Assembly (NCBI RefSeq): GCF_048381675.1
Contig: NZ_JBLWIS010000007.1
Span: 1 to 64,000, forward strand
Source of the DNA: Advenella sp048381675
Lineage (GTDB): Bacteria; Pseudomonadota; Gammaproteobacteria; Burkholderiales; Burkholderiaceae_B
Reading direction: 5' to 3'
DNA: 64,000 bases
Position numbers and translations under genes: made by a program. The notes beneath the pieces were generated by a model. It was not told where the DNA came from, made no database searches, and saw nothing but the letters and a program-made list of their open reading frames with translations. Shown here piece by piece: positions 40,260-49,124 of this stretch (positions are counted from its first letter, which is position 1; each line of letters opens with the position of its first letter).

Positions 40260-40640
40260 TCACCGGGTCTGGACAGTACTATCAACCGCCTCATTACCAA
40301 TGACTTCATGACTGACCGTTGCGGATTGACTATCAACGCCGGACGAGCTGACCACCGCTGTTGTACCCGTTACCAAGGGCAGATTGGTGATGGTTTGATG
40401 CTGAAGGAGGAACAGGTTTTTGTTACGGTCATCGCAAGGGCCGACGCAGCTTATCCGGGTACTTCTTTCTTCCAGTTTATCCTGCTCAAAACCACGGAAT
40501 GTCATTTCATGATTATTATGGTTGTTAAACCCCACTTCCAAGGGTGCGGAATGCTCAAAGCTTGCTGCACCAGCTGATGTAGAAAAAACCCCAGTTCCCA
40601 CAACTGCAAACATGGAGATAAATAATAATGTTTTTTTCAT
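40260..40640 (-). CDS. Small secreted protein, 126 aa, unrecognised
   Basis: Signal peptide 1-25 or so (ends SAGA). The mature part is polar (NNHNNHEMTFRGFEQDKLEE) with one CVGPC pair and a Ser/Val/Thr-rich end. Not recognised. The 21-bp motif at 40707-40727, 66 bases upstream, is shared with the secreted-protein gene at 31998-32381. Confidence 0.65.
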   Translation of the reverse strand: MKKTLLFISMFAVVGTGVFSTSAGAASFEHSAPLEVGFNNHNNHEMTFRGFEQDKLEERSTRISCVGPCDDRNKNLFLLQHQTITNLPLVTGTTAVVSSSGVDSQSATVSHEVIGNEAVDSTVQTR

Positions 40641-40706
40641 GCTGCACCTCCGAAAGGTAAAAACAGAAAAGCCAATTCATCAACCCCAATGGCCGCTCGG
40701 TATAGA

Positions 40707-40727
40707 ATACACTTAAACAATTGAAAA
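40707..40727 (-). promoter_or_regulatory. 21-bp motif shared with 32452-32472
   Basis: ATACACTT then AAACAATTGAAAA; 20 of 21 bases equal the other copy. See the entry at 32452. Confidence 0.5.
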
Positions 40728-40767
40728 ATATACTCTATTTTTGTTACTGGAACACTGTGAGATTGCG

Positions 40768-40989
40768 ATGAACATGATTCCCGTTTATACAATGAAGTCC
40801 GAACCGGAAGCGGCCGTCATTTCGTCTTTAATGACAGCCTATGACATTCATTTTATTATTTCTGGCCGTGGATTCAGTTCGATGTATCCTGGGGCGGTAT
40901 CCAATAGCCTGAATGAACAGATCCTGATGGTACGGGCCGACCAGGTTGAACTGGCCAAAACCCTGCTTGAACCCTTTTTAAACCGTTGA
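40768..40989 (+). CDS. DUF2007-type small protein
   Basis: 73 residues from the ATG at 40768. YTMKSEPEAAVISSLMTAYDIHFIISGRGFSSMYPG follows the DUF2007 putative-signal-transducing pattern (short ferredoxin-like fold). Function unknown; such proteins are common as single genes. Confidence 0.65.
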   Translation: MNMIPVYTMKSEPEAAVISSLMTAYDIHFIISGRGFSSMYPGAVSNSLNEQILMVRADQVELAKTLLEPFLNR

Positions 40990-41047
40990 TATACCCCGCT
41001 GACCTCTTCGCCCGATCGGCAATATAGAGAAACAGGCAGGCAAGCGA

Positions 41048-41182
41048 TCAATCCAGGTCGCTTTTGTCAATTTCCTTGGGGATACCAATCGCCCGCTTTA
41101 TAAGCCTCCAGGCAATCAGCCCAATCCCCAAAAACAATACGCCCAATACAGTCGCAAGTAGAAAATAGCTGAAGTTACTCAT
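41048..41182 (-). CDS. Small single-pass membrane protein, 44 aa
   Basis: Read by hand on the minus strand: MSNFSYFLLATVLGVLFLGI, a long hydrophobic span, then AWRLIKRAIGIPKEIDKSDLD. AGGA lies six bases before the ATG. The gene follows ansB by 13 bases on the same strand, so they are probably co-transcribed. Function unknown. Small size means chance cannot be fully excluded, but the site, hydrophobic span and basic flank agree. Confidence 0.6.
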   Translation of the reverse strand: MSNFSYFLLATVLGVLFLGIGLIAWRLIKRAIGIPKEIDKSDLD

Positions 41183-41195
41183 ATTTTTCCTGGTG

Positions 41196-42191
41196 TTATT
41201 GGCTTGCACCCCATTGTCCAAGCAATTCTTTTATTTGTTCCCTGTCACAATCGTTCCAGAGGGCCACGGAAAGCAGCAAACGGGCCTTGCGCGGACATAA
41301 CCACTGCCCCATTAGGATACCATTTTTCTGCAGGTCTATTTCAGCACCTTTATAACCATAAACCGCTTGGGTGGTAGTGCCTGCACCAGTTCTGGAACAA
41401 ACAATAACCGGCAAGCGTTGGGCAGCCGCCACCAGTACGTCCCGCATGGATTCAGAAACATGACCGGCACCGAAACCGGCAACCACTACCCCCTGACAAG
41501 CCCCATGCTCAAGGAGCAGCGAAAGCATACCCGGGTCATCGCCAAGCGCATGTTCCAGCAGCAATACATTGCCATGAGTACTGGCAGGAACCGCCAGCTG
41601 CGGCTTGCGGACGGTTGGCCTGAAATACTGGACCCGGTTTTCAGACACCACACCCACCACGCCAAACACAGGTGACTCAAAGGCGTTAAGCCGGGTTGAA
41701 TGGGTTTTGCGTACATGACGCGCCTCATGGATTTCATCATTCATGACCACCAGCACCCCCCTGTTGGCAGAGGCCTGGCTACAGGCAACCGCCACCGAGG
41801 CACTGAGGTTGGCGGCGCCATCGGCACCAGGCTCGGCGGGCGAACGCATTGCACCCATCAAAACCAGCGGTGCTTCATGTTTCCAGAAAAGATCCAGGAA
41901 GAAGGCAGACTCTTCAAGGGTATCGGTGCCCTGAGTAATAATCACGCCAGCAGCCCCCATATTCACTTCTTTTTGAGCCCATGCCAGGCAGTCGAAAAGG
42001 TGTTCGAAACGGATAGATCCACTAGGCAGTTTTTGCAAGGTATGCAGGCTAAGGTCTGCCAGATCGGCAATACCCGGCAAAGTTTCAGCCAACTCCCTGG
42101 CTCCCAGGGTAGAAGTGACGCCCCCAGACTGGCTGGCCGTCATGCTGATTGTGCCACCCAAGGCACCAATGGCGATCCGCTTCTTGCTCAT
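41196..42191 (-). CDS. L-asparaginase (type II-like)
   Basis: 331 residues. Catalytic threonines are in GALGGTISM (residue 14) and GTDTLEES; the NDEIHEARHVRKTHST loop is also family-typical. Hydrolyses asparagine to aspartate. No signal peptide is seen, so it acts in the cytoplasm. It is 23 bases from the tartrate-type dehydrogenase gene upstream and is followed by the 44-residue membrane protein. Confidence 0.9.
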   Translation of the reverse strand: MSKKRIAIGALGGTISMTASQSGGVTSTLGARELAETLPGIADLADLSLHTLQKLPSGSIRFEHLFDCLAWAQKEVNMGAAGVIITQGTDTLEESAFFLDLFWKHEAPLVLMGAMRSPAEPGADGAANLSASVAVACSQASANRGVLVVMNDEIHEARHVRKTHSTRLNAFESPVFGVVGVVSENRVQYFRPTVRKPQLAVPASTHGNVLLLEHALGDDPGMLSLLLEHGACQGVVVAGFGAGHVSESMRDVLVAAAQRLPVIVCSRTGAGTTTQAVYGYKGAEIDLQKNGILMGQWLCPRKARLLLSVALWNDCDREQIKELLGQWGASQ

Positions 42192-42214
42192 TACGTTTCC
42201 TTATCTACCGGCAC

Positions 42215-43294
42215 TTAAACAAGACCGGCAATCGCCATGCCCATTTCTGTGGTATTGGCAAAACCACCCAGGTCTCGGGATTTTGGCCCCTGCACCAGCA
42301 CGGTTTCAATAGCAGCCATAATGGCATCATGCGCCTGTGCACAAGCAGGATCCCGTTCACTGAAAAAGTCCAGCATCATGGCACCCGACCAGATCATGGC
42401 AATTGGGTTGGCAATGTTTTGCCCGTAAATATCAGGGGCAGATCCATGCACCGGTTCGAACAGGGATGGAAAGGTACGGTCGGGATTCAGGTTGGCCGAA
42501 GGCGCCAGACCGATGGTACCGGTACATGCCGGACCCAGGTCGGACAAAATATCGCCAAACAGGTTGGAGGCCACCACCACATCAAAGCGGTCGGGTTGCA
42601 GCACAAAACGGGCGGACAGGATATCAATGTGTTGCTTGTCCCATTGCACCTGTGGATAGTCTTGCGCCATTAAGGCAACCCGTTCGTCCCAGTACGGCAT
42701 GCTGATTGAAATGCCATTGGACTTGGTCGCTGCCGTGAGTTTTTTACGGTCCCGCTTGCTCGCCAGTTCAAACGCATATTTCAGAATGCGGTCCACGCCC
42801 TTGCGGGTAAAGACCGACTCCTGCAATACCAGTTCACGGTCGGTGCCTTCAAACATTTTGCCGCCCACCGAAGAATATTCGCCTTCGGTATTTTCGCGCA
42901 CGACCAGAAAATCAATATCACCCGGCTTGCGATTAGCCAATGGGCAAGGCACGCCGGGCAATAGTTTGACCGGACGCAGGTTAACGTACTGGTCAAAATC
43001 ACGACGGAACTTGAGCAAGGAGCCCCACAGGGAAATGTGGTCCGGCACGGTATCTGGCCAACCAACGGCACCAAAATAAATGGCATCAAACTGCTGCAGG
43101 GTTTCAAACCAGTCATCGGGCATCATTTGGCCGTGACGGACGTAATAATCGCAACTGGCCCATTCAAACTCTTCTATGTGCAACGACAGGCCAAATTTTG
43201 CCTGTGCCGCCTTCAATACACGCAAGCCCTCGGGCATGACCTCCTTGCCAATACCATCTCCGGGAATGGCCGCAATCCTGATTTGTTTTGTCAT
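42215..43294 (-). CDS. Tartrate/malate-type decarboxylating dehydrogenase
   Basis: 359 residues from the ATG at 43294 (43300 is also possible). IPGDGIGKEVMPEG, VRENTEGEYSSVGG, and NLFGDILSDLGPACTGTIGLAPSANL are those of the isopropylmalate/tartrate dehydrogenase family (TtuC/YeaU). It oxidises tartrate or D-malate with NAD and a divalent metal. It probably forms an operon with the asparaginase gene. Confidence 0.9.
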   Translation of the reverse strand: MTKQIRIAAIPGDGIGKEVMPEGLRVLKAAQAKFGLSLHIEEFEWASCDYYVRHGQMMPDDWFETLQQFDAIYFGAVGWPDTVPDHISLWGSLLKFRRDFDQYVNLRPVKLLPGVPCPLANRKPGDIDFLVVRENTEGEYSSVGGKMFEGTDRELVLQESVFTRKGVDRILKYAFELASKRDRKKLTAATKSNGISISMPYWDERVALMAQDYPQVQWDKQHIDILSARFVLQPDRFDVVVASNLFGDILSDLGPACTGTIGLAPSANLNPDRTFPSLFEPVHGSAPDIYGQNIANPIAMIWSGAMMLDFFSERDPACAQAHDAIMAAIETVLVQGPKSRDLGGFANTTEMGMAIAGLV

Positions 43295-43409
43295 TTTCAT
43301 CCAGCAAAAAATAAGTATTGTTATTAATTTAAACCGCAAATTGATTAACGTAATATCTTAACCATATATGCCCAGCTTGCGAACCGGCAACCGTATCAAG
43401 CCTAAAAAA

Positions 43410-43451
43410 ATCCTCCCGCTTCCGGCATGTGTTGTCCGGTTACAGGAGGAT
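43410..43451 (-). terminator. Terminator of the ABC transporter operon
   Basis: Arms ATCCTCC (43410-43416) and GGAGGAT (43445-43451); on the minus strand it ends in a T run (43404-43410 as A on plus). Confidence 0.7.
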
Positions 43452-43486
43452 CTTGTGTGCTGGCAAACACGGCTTGTTTAAACCGC

Positions 43487-44281
43487 TTATAACTTCTCGG
43501 TTTCGCCCGATGCGGGTTTCCAGGTCAGGAAATGTTTCTCGGTAAGGCTAACCATTAAATCAAGTACCAATGCAAACACGGTTAACACAATAATGCCGGC
43601 AACCACCGTATTGATATCAAAGGTTCCCTCTGCCTGCAAAATAAGGTAGCCTACCCCGCTGGCTGAACCCAGGTACTCACCTACCACAGCCCCCACAAAG
43701 GCCAGGCCAACAGAAGCATGCAGGCTTGAAAACACCCAGCTGGTAGCGGAAGGTAAATAGACATGGCGCAACAACTGCTTGCGGTTGGCACCCAGCATTT
43801 TTGCATTATCAAGCAAGGTAGGACTGACTTCCTTGATCCCCTGATACACATTGAAAAAAACGATAAAAAACACCAGCGTCACCGCCAGCGCCACTTTTGA
43901 CCAGATGCCCAGACCAAACCACATGGCAAAAATTGGAGCCAGAATAACACGGGGCATGGAATTGAGCGCGGTCAAGTACGGGTCAAGCACCAGGCTAGCG
44001 GTTTTTGACAGTCCCAGCCACAATCCAAAGAGCATCCCGAACACCGTGCCTATTACAAAAGCCAGCAGGGTTTCCGACAAGGTAACACCCAGATGCCGGT
44101 AAATATCGCCGTCAACAATAAACCAGGCCCAAATGGTTTGGGCTACCCCAATTGGCTGGCCAAAGAAGAAAGCCACGTTATCGTTAAGAGAAGCGAAATA
44201 CCATATCCCCAGTATTGTCACCAGAATAATAAACTGCCACAACCGGAAGTTGCGCGTATTAGGTTTAATTAAATTCAACAT
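43487..44281 (-). CDS. ABC transporter permease, SsuC/TauC-like
   Basis: About 264 residues with six hydrophobic spans. GLSKTASLVLDPYLTALNSMPRVILAPIFAMWFG is the EAA-loop-like region of this permease family. I chose the ATG at 44281, overlapping the ATPase stop; 44305 is also in frame. It forms the importer with the two genes upstream. Confidence 0.87.
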   Translation of the reverse strand: MLNLIKPNTRNFRLWQFIILVTILGIWYFASLNDNVAFFFGQPIGVAQTIWAWFIVDGDIYRHLGVTLSETLLAFVIGTVFGMLFGLWLGLSKTASLVLDPYLTALNSMPRVILAPIFAMWFGLGIWSKVALAVTLVFFIVFFNVYQGIKEVSPTLLDNAKMLGANRKQLLRHVYLPSATSWVFSSLHASVGLAFVGAVVGEYLGSASGVGYLILQAEGTFDINTVVAGIIVLTVFALVLDLMVSLTEKHFLTWKPASGETEKL

Positions 44282-44282
44282 A

Positions 44283-45092
44283 TCAAGCCCGTTTTTGTTG
44301 ATCATATCCTTTCAGGACTTCTTCGCGCAGGACATCCCATATTGCCTTATGCAACTCGGCAAAGCGGGTATGGGAACGAACTTCGGCGACATCACGTGGC
44401 CGGGGCAAGTCAATCTTGAACTCGCCAATAATATGCGTTCCTGGGCCAGCAGAAAGAATAACAACCCTGTCACTCATGGCGATTGCTTCATCCAGGTCAT
44501 GGGTTATGAACAAGACAGCCTTCCGCTTGCTCATCCAGATATCGAGCACCTCGTTTTCCATTAGTTGACGGGTCTGGATATCAAGGGCGGAAAAAGGCTC
44601 GTCCATCAGGATGATATCGGGATCACGAATCATGGTTTGCGCCAGCATGGCCCGCTTGCGCATACCACCCGACATTTGATGGGGGTACTTGTTGACAGCA
44701 TGTGACAACCCTACCCGCTGCAGCCAGTCCATGGCTTGGGCACGGGCCTGCTCTTTGGGAACATTGGCAAACTCAAGCCCGGCCATCACGTTTTCAATTG
44801 CACTGCGCCAGGGCATCAGTGCTTCACCCTGAAACATATAGCCCGCCCGATGATTAATGCCCTGCAAAGGTTGGCCAAACACCTTGACCGAACCGGCAGA
44901 CGGTTGCAGCAAACCGGCACCTACGTTAAGCAGGGTTGATTTGCCACAACCGGTAGGACCCACTACGGAGACAAACTCGCCTGGCGCGATATGCAAAGTG
45001 GCATCACGCAAGGCCGTATATTTTTCATTCTTGTTATCACGTGACACAAAGGTACACGTGATATTGTCCAGAGATAATGCGGTTTCTGACAT
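44283..45092 (-). CDS. ABC transporter ATP-binding protein, SsuB/TauB-like
   Basis: 269 residues. Walker A GPTGCGKSTLLN, signature MSGGMRKRAMLAQ, Walker B DIILMDEPFSALD. It powers the importer of the next and previous genes; six bases separate it from the binding-protein gene. Confidence 0.9.
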   Translation of the reverse strand: MSETALSLDNITCTFVSRDNKNEKYTALRDATLHIAPGEFVSVVGPTGCGKSTLLNVGAGLLQPSAGSVKVFGQPLQGINHRAGYMFQGEALMPWRSAIENVMAGLEFANVPKEQARAQAMDWLQRVGLSHAVNKYPHQMSGGMRKRAMLAQTMIRDPDIILMDEPFSALDIQTRQLMENEVLDIWMSKRKAVLFITHDLDEAIAMSDRVVILSAGPGTHIIGEFKIDLPRPRDVAEVRSHTRFAELHKAIWDVLREEVLKGYDQQKRA

Positions 45093-45098
45093 ATTTTT

Positions 45099-46133
45099 TT
45101 AAGCTTTCTGGGCTTTTTCAGCAAAATCGTTTGTCCAGCACTTAGACAAATCAATCGCATCAGCTTTAAAGTTTTTAATGTAACTGGCTAATGCTTTCAA
45201 GGCCGTTTCAGGCCCTTTTTCATTCATCAGGCCATCGGGCGACAAACCCTCGAAGCTTTTGCTCAGGGCCAATTTGTACACCTCAGGGTTACCCAGAAGA
45301 TAATTTTCGGGAACCACCTTGATGACTTCATCAACCCCAACCTGCTGGATCCATTTATCGGCTTTCACAATGGCATTGGCCAAGGCCTGGGTGGTATTGG
45401 GATTTTCATCAATAAAACTTTGTGATGCATACAGGCAGCCAGAAGGCATGGGACCACCAAAAATATCCTCGGTAACCTGCAAGCTGCGGGTATCGGCAAT
45501 AATCTGGATATCTCCGGCATAGTCAAGGATACTTAACACGGGATCAACGTTACTGATCGCGTCAATCTGGCCGGAGCGCAAGGCAGTTACCGCCCCCGAA
45601 CCCGCACCGACGCCAATAATAGAAACATCGGAATCTTTCAGGCCATTTTTTTGCAAAAAGAAGCTGACCAGCATATTGGTAGAGGAACCCGGTGCGGTAA
45701 CACCAATTTTTTTGCCCTTCAGGTCTGCCGGTGACTTGTATTCGGGCATGTTCTTTTTGGATACCGCCAAGCCAATCATGGGTGCTCGTCCCTGCAACAC
45801 AAAAGAACGGTAAAACTGTTTCTTTGACTGCAGGTTGATGGTGTGTTCGAAGGCACCCGAGCAGACATCGGCACTTCCTCCGACCACAGCCTGCAAGGCT
45901 TTTGAACCGCCGGAAAAGTCGGCAATTTGCACATTCAGGCCTTCATCCTTGAAGTAGCCATTGATTTCTGCAATTGACAAAGGCAGATAATACACCAGCG
46001 CCTTGCCGCCAACAGCAATGGAAACATCTGTTTTTTCAAGCTTTTTGTCTTGGGCACGCACAAAAGCCGGTGCTAGGGCGGCCAAGCCGGAGACACCGGC
46101 AACCTTCATTAAATCACGACGGGAAATAGCCAT
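45099..46133 (-). CDS. ABC transporter substrate-binding protein, SsuA/NMT1-like
   Basis: 344 residues from the ATG at 46133 (GGAG before it). The start MAISRRDLMKVAGVSGLAAL has the twin-arginine-like RR motif and a hydrophobic stretch ending AFVRAQD. The domain AEINGYFKDEGLNVQIADFSGG and GVTAPGSSTNMLVSFFLQ is that of sulfonate, taurine or pyrimidine-type binders. The substrate cannot be named. Confidence 0.87.
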   Translation of the reverse strand: MAISRRDLMKVAGVSGLAALAPAFVRAQDKKLEKTDVSIAVGGKALVYYLPLSIAEINGYFKDEGLNVQIADFSGGSKALQAVVGGSADVCSGAFEHTINLQSKKQFYRSFVLQGRAPMIGLAVSKKNMPEYKSPADLKGKKIGVTAPGSSTNMLVSFFLQKNGLKDSDVSIIGVGAGSGAVTALRSGQIDAISNVDPVLSILDYAGDIQIIADTRSLQVTEDIFGGPMPSGCLYASQSFIDENPNTTQALANAIVKADKWIQQVGVDEVIKVVPENYLLGNPEVYKLALSKSFEGLSPDGLMNEKGPETALKALASYIKNFKADAIDLSKCWTNDFAEKAQKA

Positions 46134-46325
46134 TATTAATCTCCTATACGGTATTTTTATCAAGTAACAGAAAGAATTTACCAGTTTTTGGTAATAAAAC
46201 CTAACAATTGTAGCAGAGCGTTTTCTGTATAAAAGCCGGCCTGGGACATCAGGGATGAATCAAACCGGCATTCTTATCGATTGTTAAAAGAAAATACCCG
46301 CTTTTCAACACAATTATCCGATTTT

Positions 46326-47600
46326 TCAGGCTGACTGACTTTGCTTTTCTGCGACTTCGGACAAATTCCGTGCAATCAAGGCAAAATCATGCCCACTGGG
46401 CGATTGATGCAGGCGCAACCCAAACTCGGGAACCACGGCAAAGATATGATCAAAAATATCAGACTGGATCCTTTCATATTCAACCCAGACCACCGTATTG
46501 GTAAAACAATAAATTTCAATCGGCACCCCATCTTCAGTAGGGGCCAGCTGCCGGACCATGATCGTCATGTCTTTGCGAATATTGGCATGGTTGCGCAAAA
46601 ACATCTCCAGGTATGCCCTGAAGGTACCTATATTGGTTAACCGCCGGCCATTCAGGGCCAGGCTCAAATCCCAGTCATGCTCTAGGTTATAACGCTCGAG
46701 CTCACGGCTTTTCTCCAGGATATAGTCGGCCAGCAAACGGCTTCTGGCCAGCTTTTTCATCTCTGCTTCACTGATAAAATTGATGCTGGTCACATCAATA
46801 TTAATGGATCGCTTGATACGACGGCCGCCCGACTCCGACATCGCCCGCCAATTCTTGAACGAATCCGAGATTAGTGCATAGGTAGGTACCGTGGTTATCG
46901 TGTTATCCCAGTTCCTGACTTTCACGGTGGTCAGTCCGACATCGATGACCGCGCCATCGGCATTGTATTTGGGCATTTCCAGCCAATCACCCAGCTTGAG
47001 CATATTATTGGCCGACAACTGAATGCCCGCCACCAATCCAAGGATAGGGTCTTTGAAGACCAGCATCAAGACCGCCGTCATGGCACCCAAACCGCTTAGC
47101 AAAATAACCGGTGAACGGCCAATAAGCAGGGAAATAATGAAAATACCCACCGCGATGGAAGCCACCAGCTTGATCGTCTGGAAAATTCCGTTTAAGGGAA
47201 GCTGTGTGGCCACCTGCCTTTTATAACACCAGTCCAGGAGAATATTCAGGGCTGAAAACAAGGTCATCAGCGCATAAATGTACGTCCATATTTGCACGGC
47301 AATCAACATGCCATTAAGGAGCTTTCCCTGGCTTAGCCATAAATTGGCTTGCACGCCCACCAAAACGCCCTGGACGAAAAAAACAACCTGCTTAAGCAGG
47401 CTGGACCGGCTTAACAGCTGTAAAAACAAATAGGGCGACTTTTGCATGTGATTTCGCAAAAACCTGACGACCCCGTAATGCAATATGCAATGAATGATAA
47501 CTGTTGTGAGAAGCATCAAACCCAGCGCAATCCAGGTGGCTTCGTTTTCCGTCACATCATATTCCCAGGCTTTGAGCCAATAGGATAATGGTTCAAGCAT
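46326..47600 (-). CDS. MscS-family mechanosensitive channel (YbdG-like)
   Basis: 424 residues: four to five membrane spans, then the MscS pore-lining helix and beta domain (GLVAGIQLSANNMLKLGDWLEM). The conserved VIDVGLTTVKVRNWDNTITTVPTYALISDSFKNW is typical of the YbdG group. It opens on hypoosmotic shock. It stands alone. Confidence 0.88.
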   Translation of the reverse strand: MLEPLSYWLKAWEYDVTENEATWIALGLMLLTTVIIHCILHYGVVRFLRNHMQKSPYLFLQLLSRSSLLKQVVFFVQGVLVGVQANLWLSQGKLLNGMLIAVQIWTYIYALMTLFSALNILLDWCYKRQVATQLPLNGIFQTIKLVASIAVGIFIISLLIGRSPVILLSGLGAMTAVLMLVFKDPILGLVAGIQLSANNMLKLGDWLEMPKYNADGAVIDVGLTTVKVRNWDNTITTVPTYALISDSFKNWRAMSESGGRRIKRSINIDVTSINFISEAEMKKLARSRLLADYILEKSRELERYNLEHDWDLSLALNGRRLTNIGTFRAYLEMFLRNHANIRKDMTIMVRQLAPTEDGVPIEIYCFTNTVVWVEYERIQSDIFDHIFAVVPEFGLRLHQSPSGHDFALIARNLSEVAEKQSQSA

Positions 47601-47630
47601 ATGTTGTTCCTGTTTGTTTACGGCGAAAAT

Positions 47631-47657
47631 AAAAAATAACGCCCCGATTAACGGGGC
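47631..47657 (-). terminator. Terminator of the phn operon
   Basis: Stem GCCCCG / CGGGGC (47641-47657) followed on the minus strand by a T run (47631-47638). It lies between phnP and the MscS gene. Confidence 0.75.
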
Positions 47658-47697
47658 ATGAGTCTGAACATTATTAAACCATCTATAAGAAACAATA

Positions 47698-48456
47698 TCA
47701 AACCGTCAGGATTAGTCCATCCCTGGCCACCTTGACATTCCCCGGCAGGGAATCGGAATTGTTAATGAGCCAGTTATCCATTTCATGGCCAAGATGCGTC
47801 AGCAGCAAAGTACCAATGGTCAGGCCCTCACACATTTTCAGGGCCGTATTCAAATCATTGTGATTGCGTGGAGCCGTATCACGGGGCGGATGTGAACAAT
47901 CCACAATGCAATAATCCAGCGGCTGTTTTTTCAACCAGGCGTAAGTCTCCGCACCCAGCCCAACCGTATCGGTCAAGTAGGCAATCTTACCTGATTCTTC
48001 TTCAAATAAATAACCAAAACAAGGTTTTGAATGTACCAATGGCAAAGCGGTCACTTGCAATTGCTCGCTAAGCTGCCGGGTTTCAAAGGCGTCAAATGGC
48101 CAGGAAAAATCAAGAATGCCAGGGTGCTTGTATAAATCGGCAAATCCGCTCTCATCGGCCGGACCATATACGGGAATGTGCATATCCACGCCCCAGCGCA
48201 AATGCAATAAGCCCTGGGCATGATCGGCATGGTAATGGGTTTGCAAAATCCCGCTTAACGTGCCTGGCGCAAAACGCTGGCACAAGTCTGTATGGCCAGT
48301 ATCAACCAGCCACTGGCTTGCTCCGCTTTGTACCAGCACACTGCTTGGCTTGCGCGTAAACTGTCCATCTTGGCGGGCACGCTGGCAAGCCGGGCACTGG
48401 CAGTTATAAACCGGAACCTGGGCAGTATCCCCGGTGCCCAGAAATGTCAATTTCAT
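47698..48456 (-). CDS. phnP: Phosphoribosyl 1,2-cyclic phosphate phosphodiesterase PhnP
   Basis: 252 residues from the ATG at 48456 (GGAG before it). Metallo-beta-lactamase fold: LQTHYHADHAQGL is the metal-binding HxHxDH motif, and the N-terminal CQCPACQRAR is the structural zinc site of PhnP. It opens the cyclic ribose phosphate made by C-P lyase. Last gene of the operon. Confidence 0.9.
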   Translation of the reverse strand: MKLTFLGTGDTAQVPVYNCQCPACQRARQDGQFTRKPSSVLVQSGASQWLVDTGHTDLCQRFAPGTLSGILQTHYHADHAQGLLHLRWGVDMHIPVYGPADESGFADLYKHPGILDFSWPFDAFETRQLSEQLQVTALPLVHSKPCFGYLFEEESGKIAYLTDTVGLGAETYAWLKKQPLDYCIVDCSHPPRDTAPRNHNDLNTALKMCEGLTIGTLLLTHLGHEMDNWLINNSDSLPGNVKVARDGLILTV

Positions 48457-48518
48457 CAAATACTCCAGAAAACTCCCCAGCCTGGACACCGGGGAAAGAC
48501 CTCAAGATACCGCTGATA

Positions 48519-49124
48519 TCAGGATGGCAACGGGTCGTTAGCCGATTGAATCCTGACACTGCACCATGTTTCCAGTTTATCGCGCAACTGTTCAACCGCC
48601 AGCTGCAAATCACCAGAATTGTCCAAAAGAAAGAAACTGATCTGCTGTAAGGCCAGTTTATTTTGCAATACCTGTTCAAAACAACGGTTACGCTCTAAAC
48701 GCAAGGTGATTTCCTGCAATGACTCCCGTCCCCGGTTGATCAGGCGCTGCCTGAGCAGTTCGGGCTTGACGGCTACCAAGACGATAATCGCCTCGGGATA
48801 CAACTGGCTTACATGACTGCAGTAAGAACGCGAACCGTTAACCAGTACCGTTTTTCCTGCCGCCAGATGAGTATCCAGGTCTTTCGGAATACCATAAGCC
48901 AAGCCATTGGCTCGCCAGCTCATGGAAAATCCGCCTTCAGCCTCGATCTGTTCAAAGGCTTGCATTGAAACGGAATCCGCCACTTCGCCTGGCGAGTTTT
49001 CTGGCCGTGTAATAACCCGTTTCATGATGATGCAATCTTCTGGCAAATCGTTTGCCAAAGTCTGCAACAGACTGTCTTTGCCGCTGCCCGAAGGCCCTAC
49101 CATGTAAACCAGTTTTCCCGCCAT
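48519..49124 (-). CDS. phnN: Ribose 1,5-bisphosphokinase PhnN
   Basis: 201 residues from the ATG at 49124, which shares bases with the phnM stop (TAATG). P-loop GPSGSGKDSLLQ and the guanylate-kinase-like VITRPENSPGE block. It makes PRPP from ribose 1,5-bisphosphate at the end of phosphonate breakdown. Confidence 0.9.
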   Translation of the reverse strand: MAGKLVYMVGPSGSGKDSLLQTLANDLPEDCIIMKRVITRPENSPGEVADSVSMQAFEQIEAEGGFSMSWRANGLAYGIPKDLDTHLAAGKTVLVNGSRSYCSHVSQLYPEAIIVLVAVKPELLRQRLINRGRESLQEITLRLERNRCFEQVLQNKLALQQISFFLLDNSGDLQLAVEQLRDKLETWCSVRIQSANDPLPS

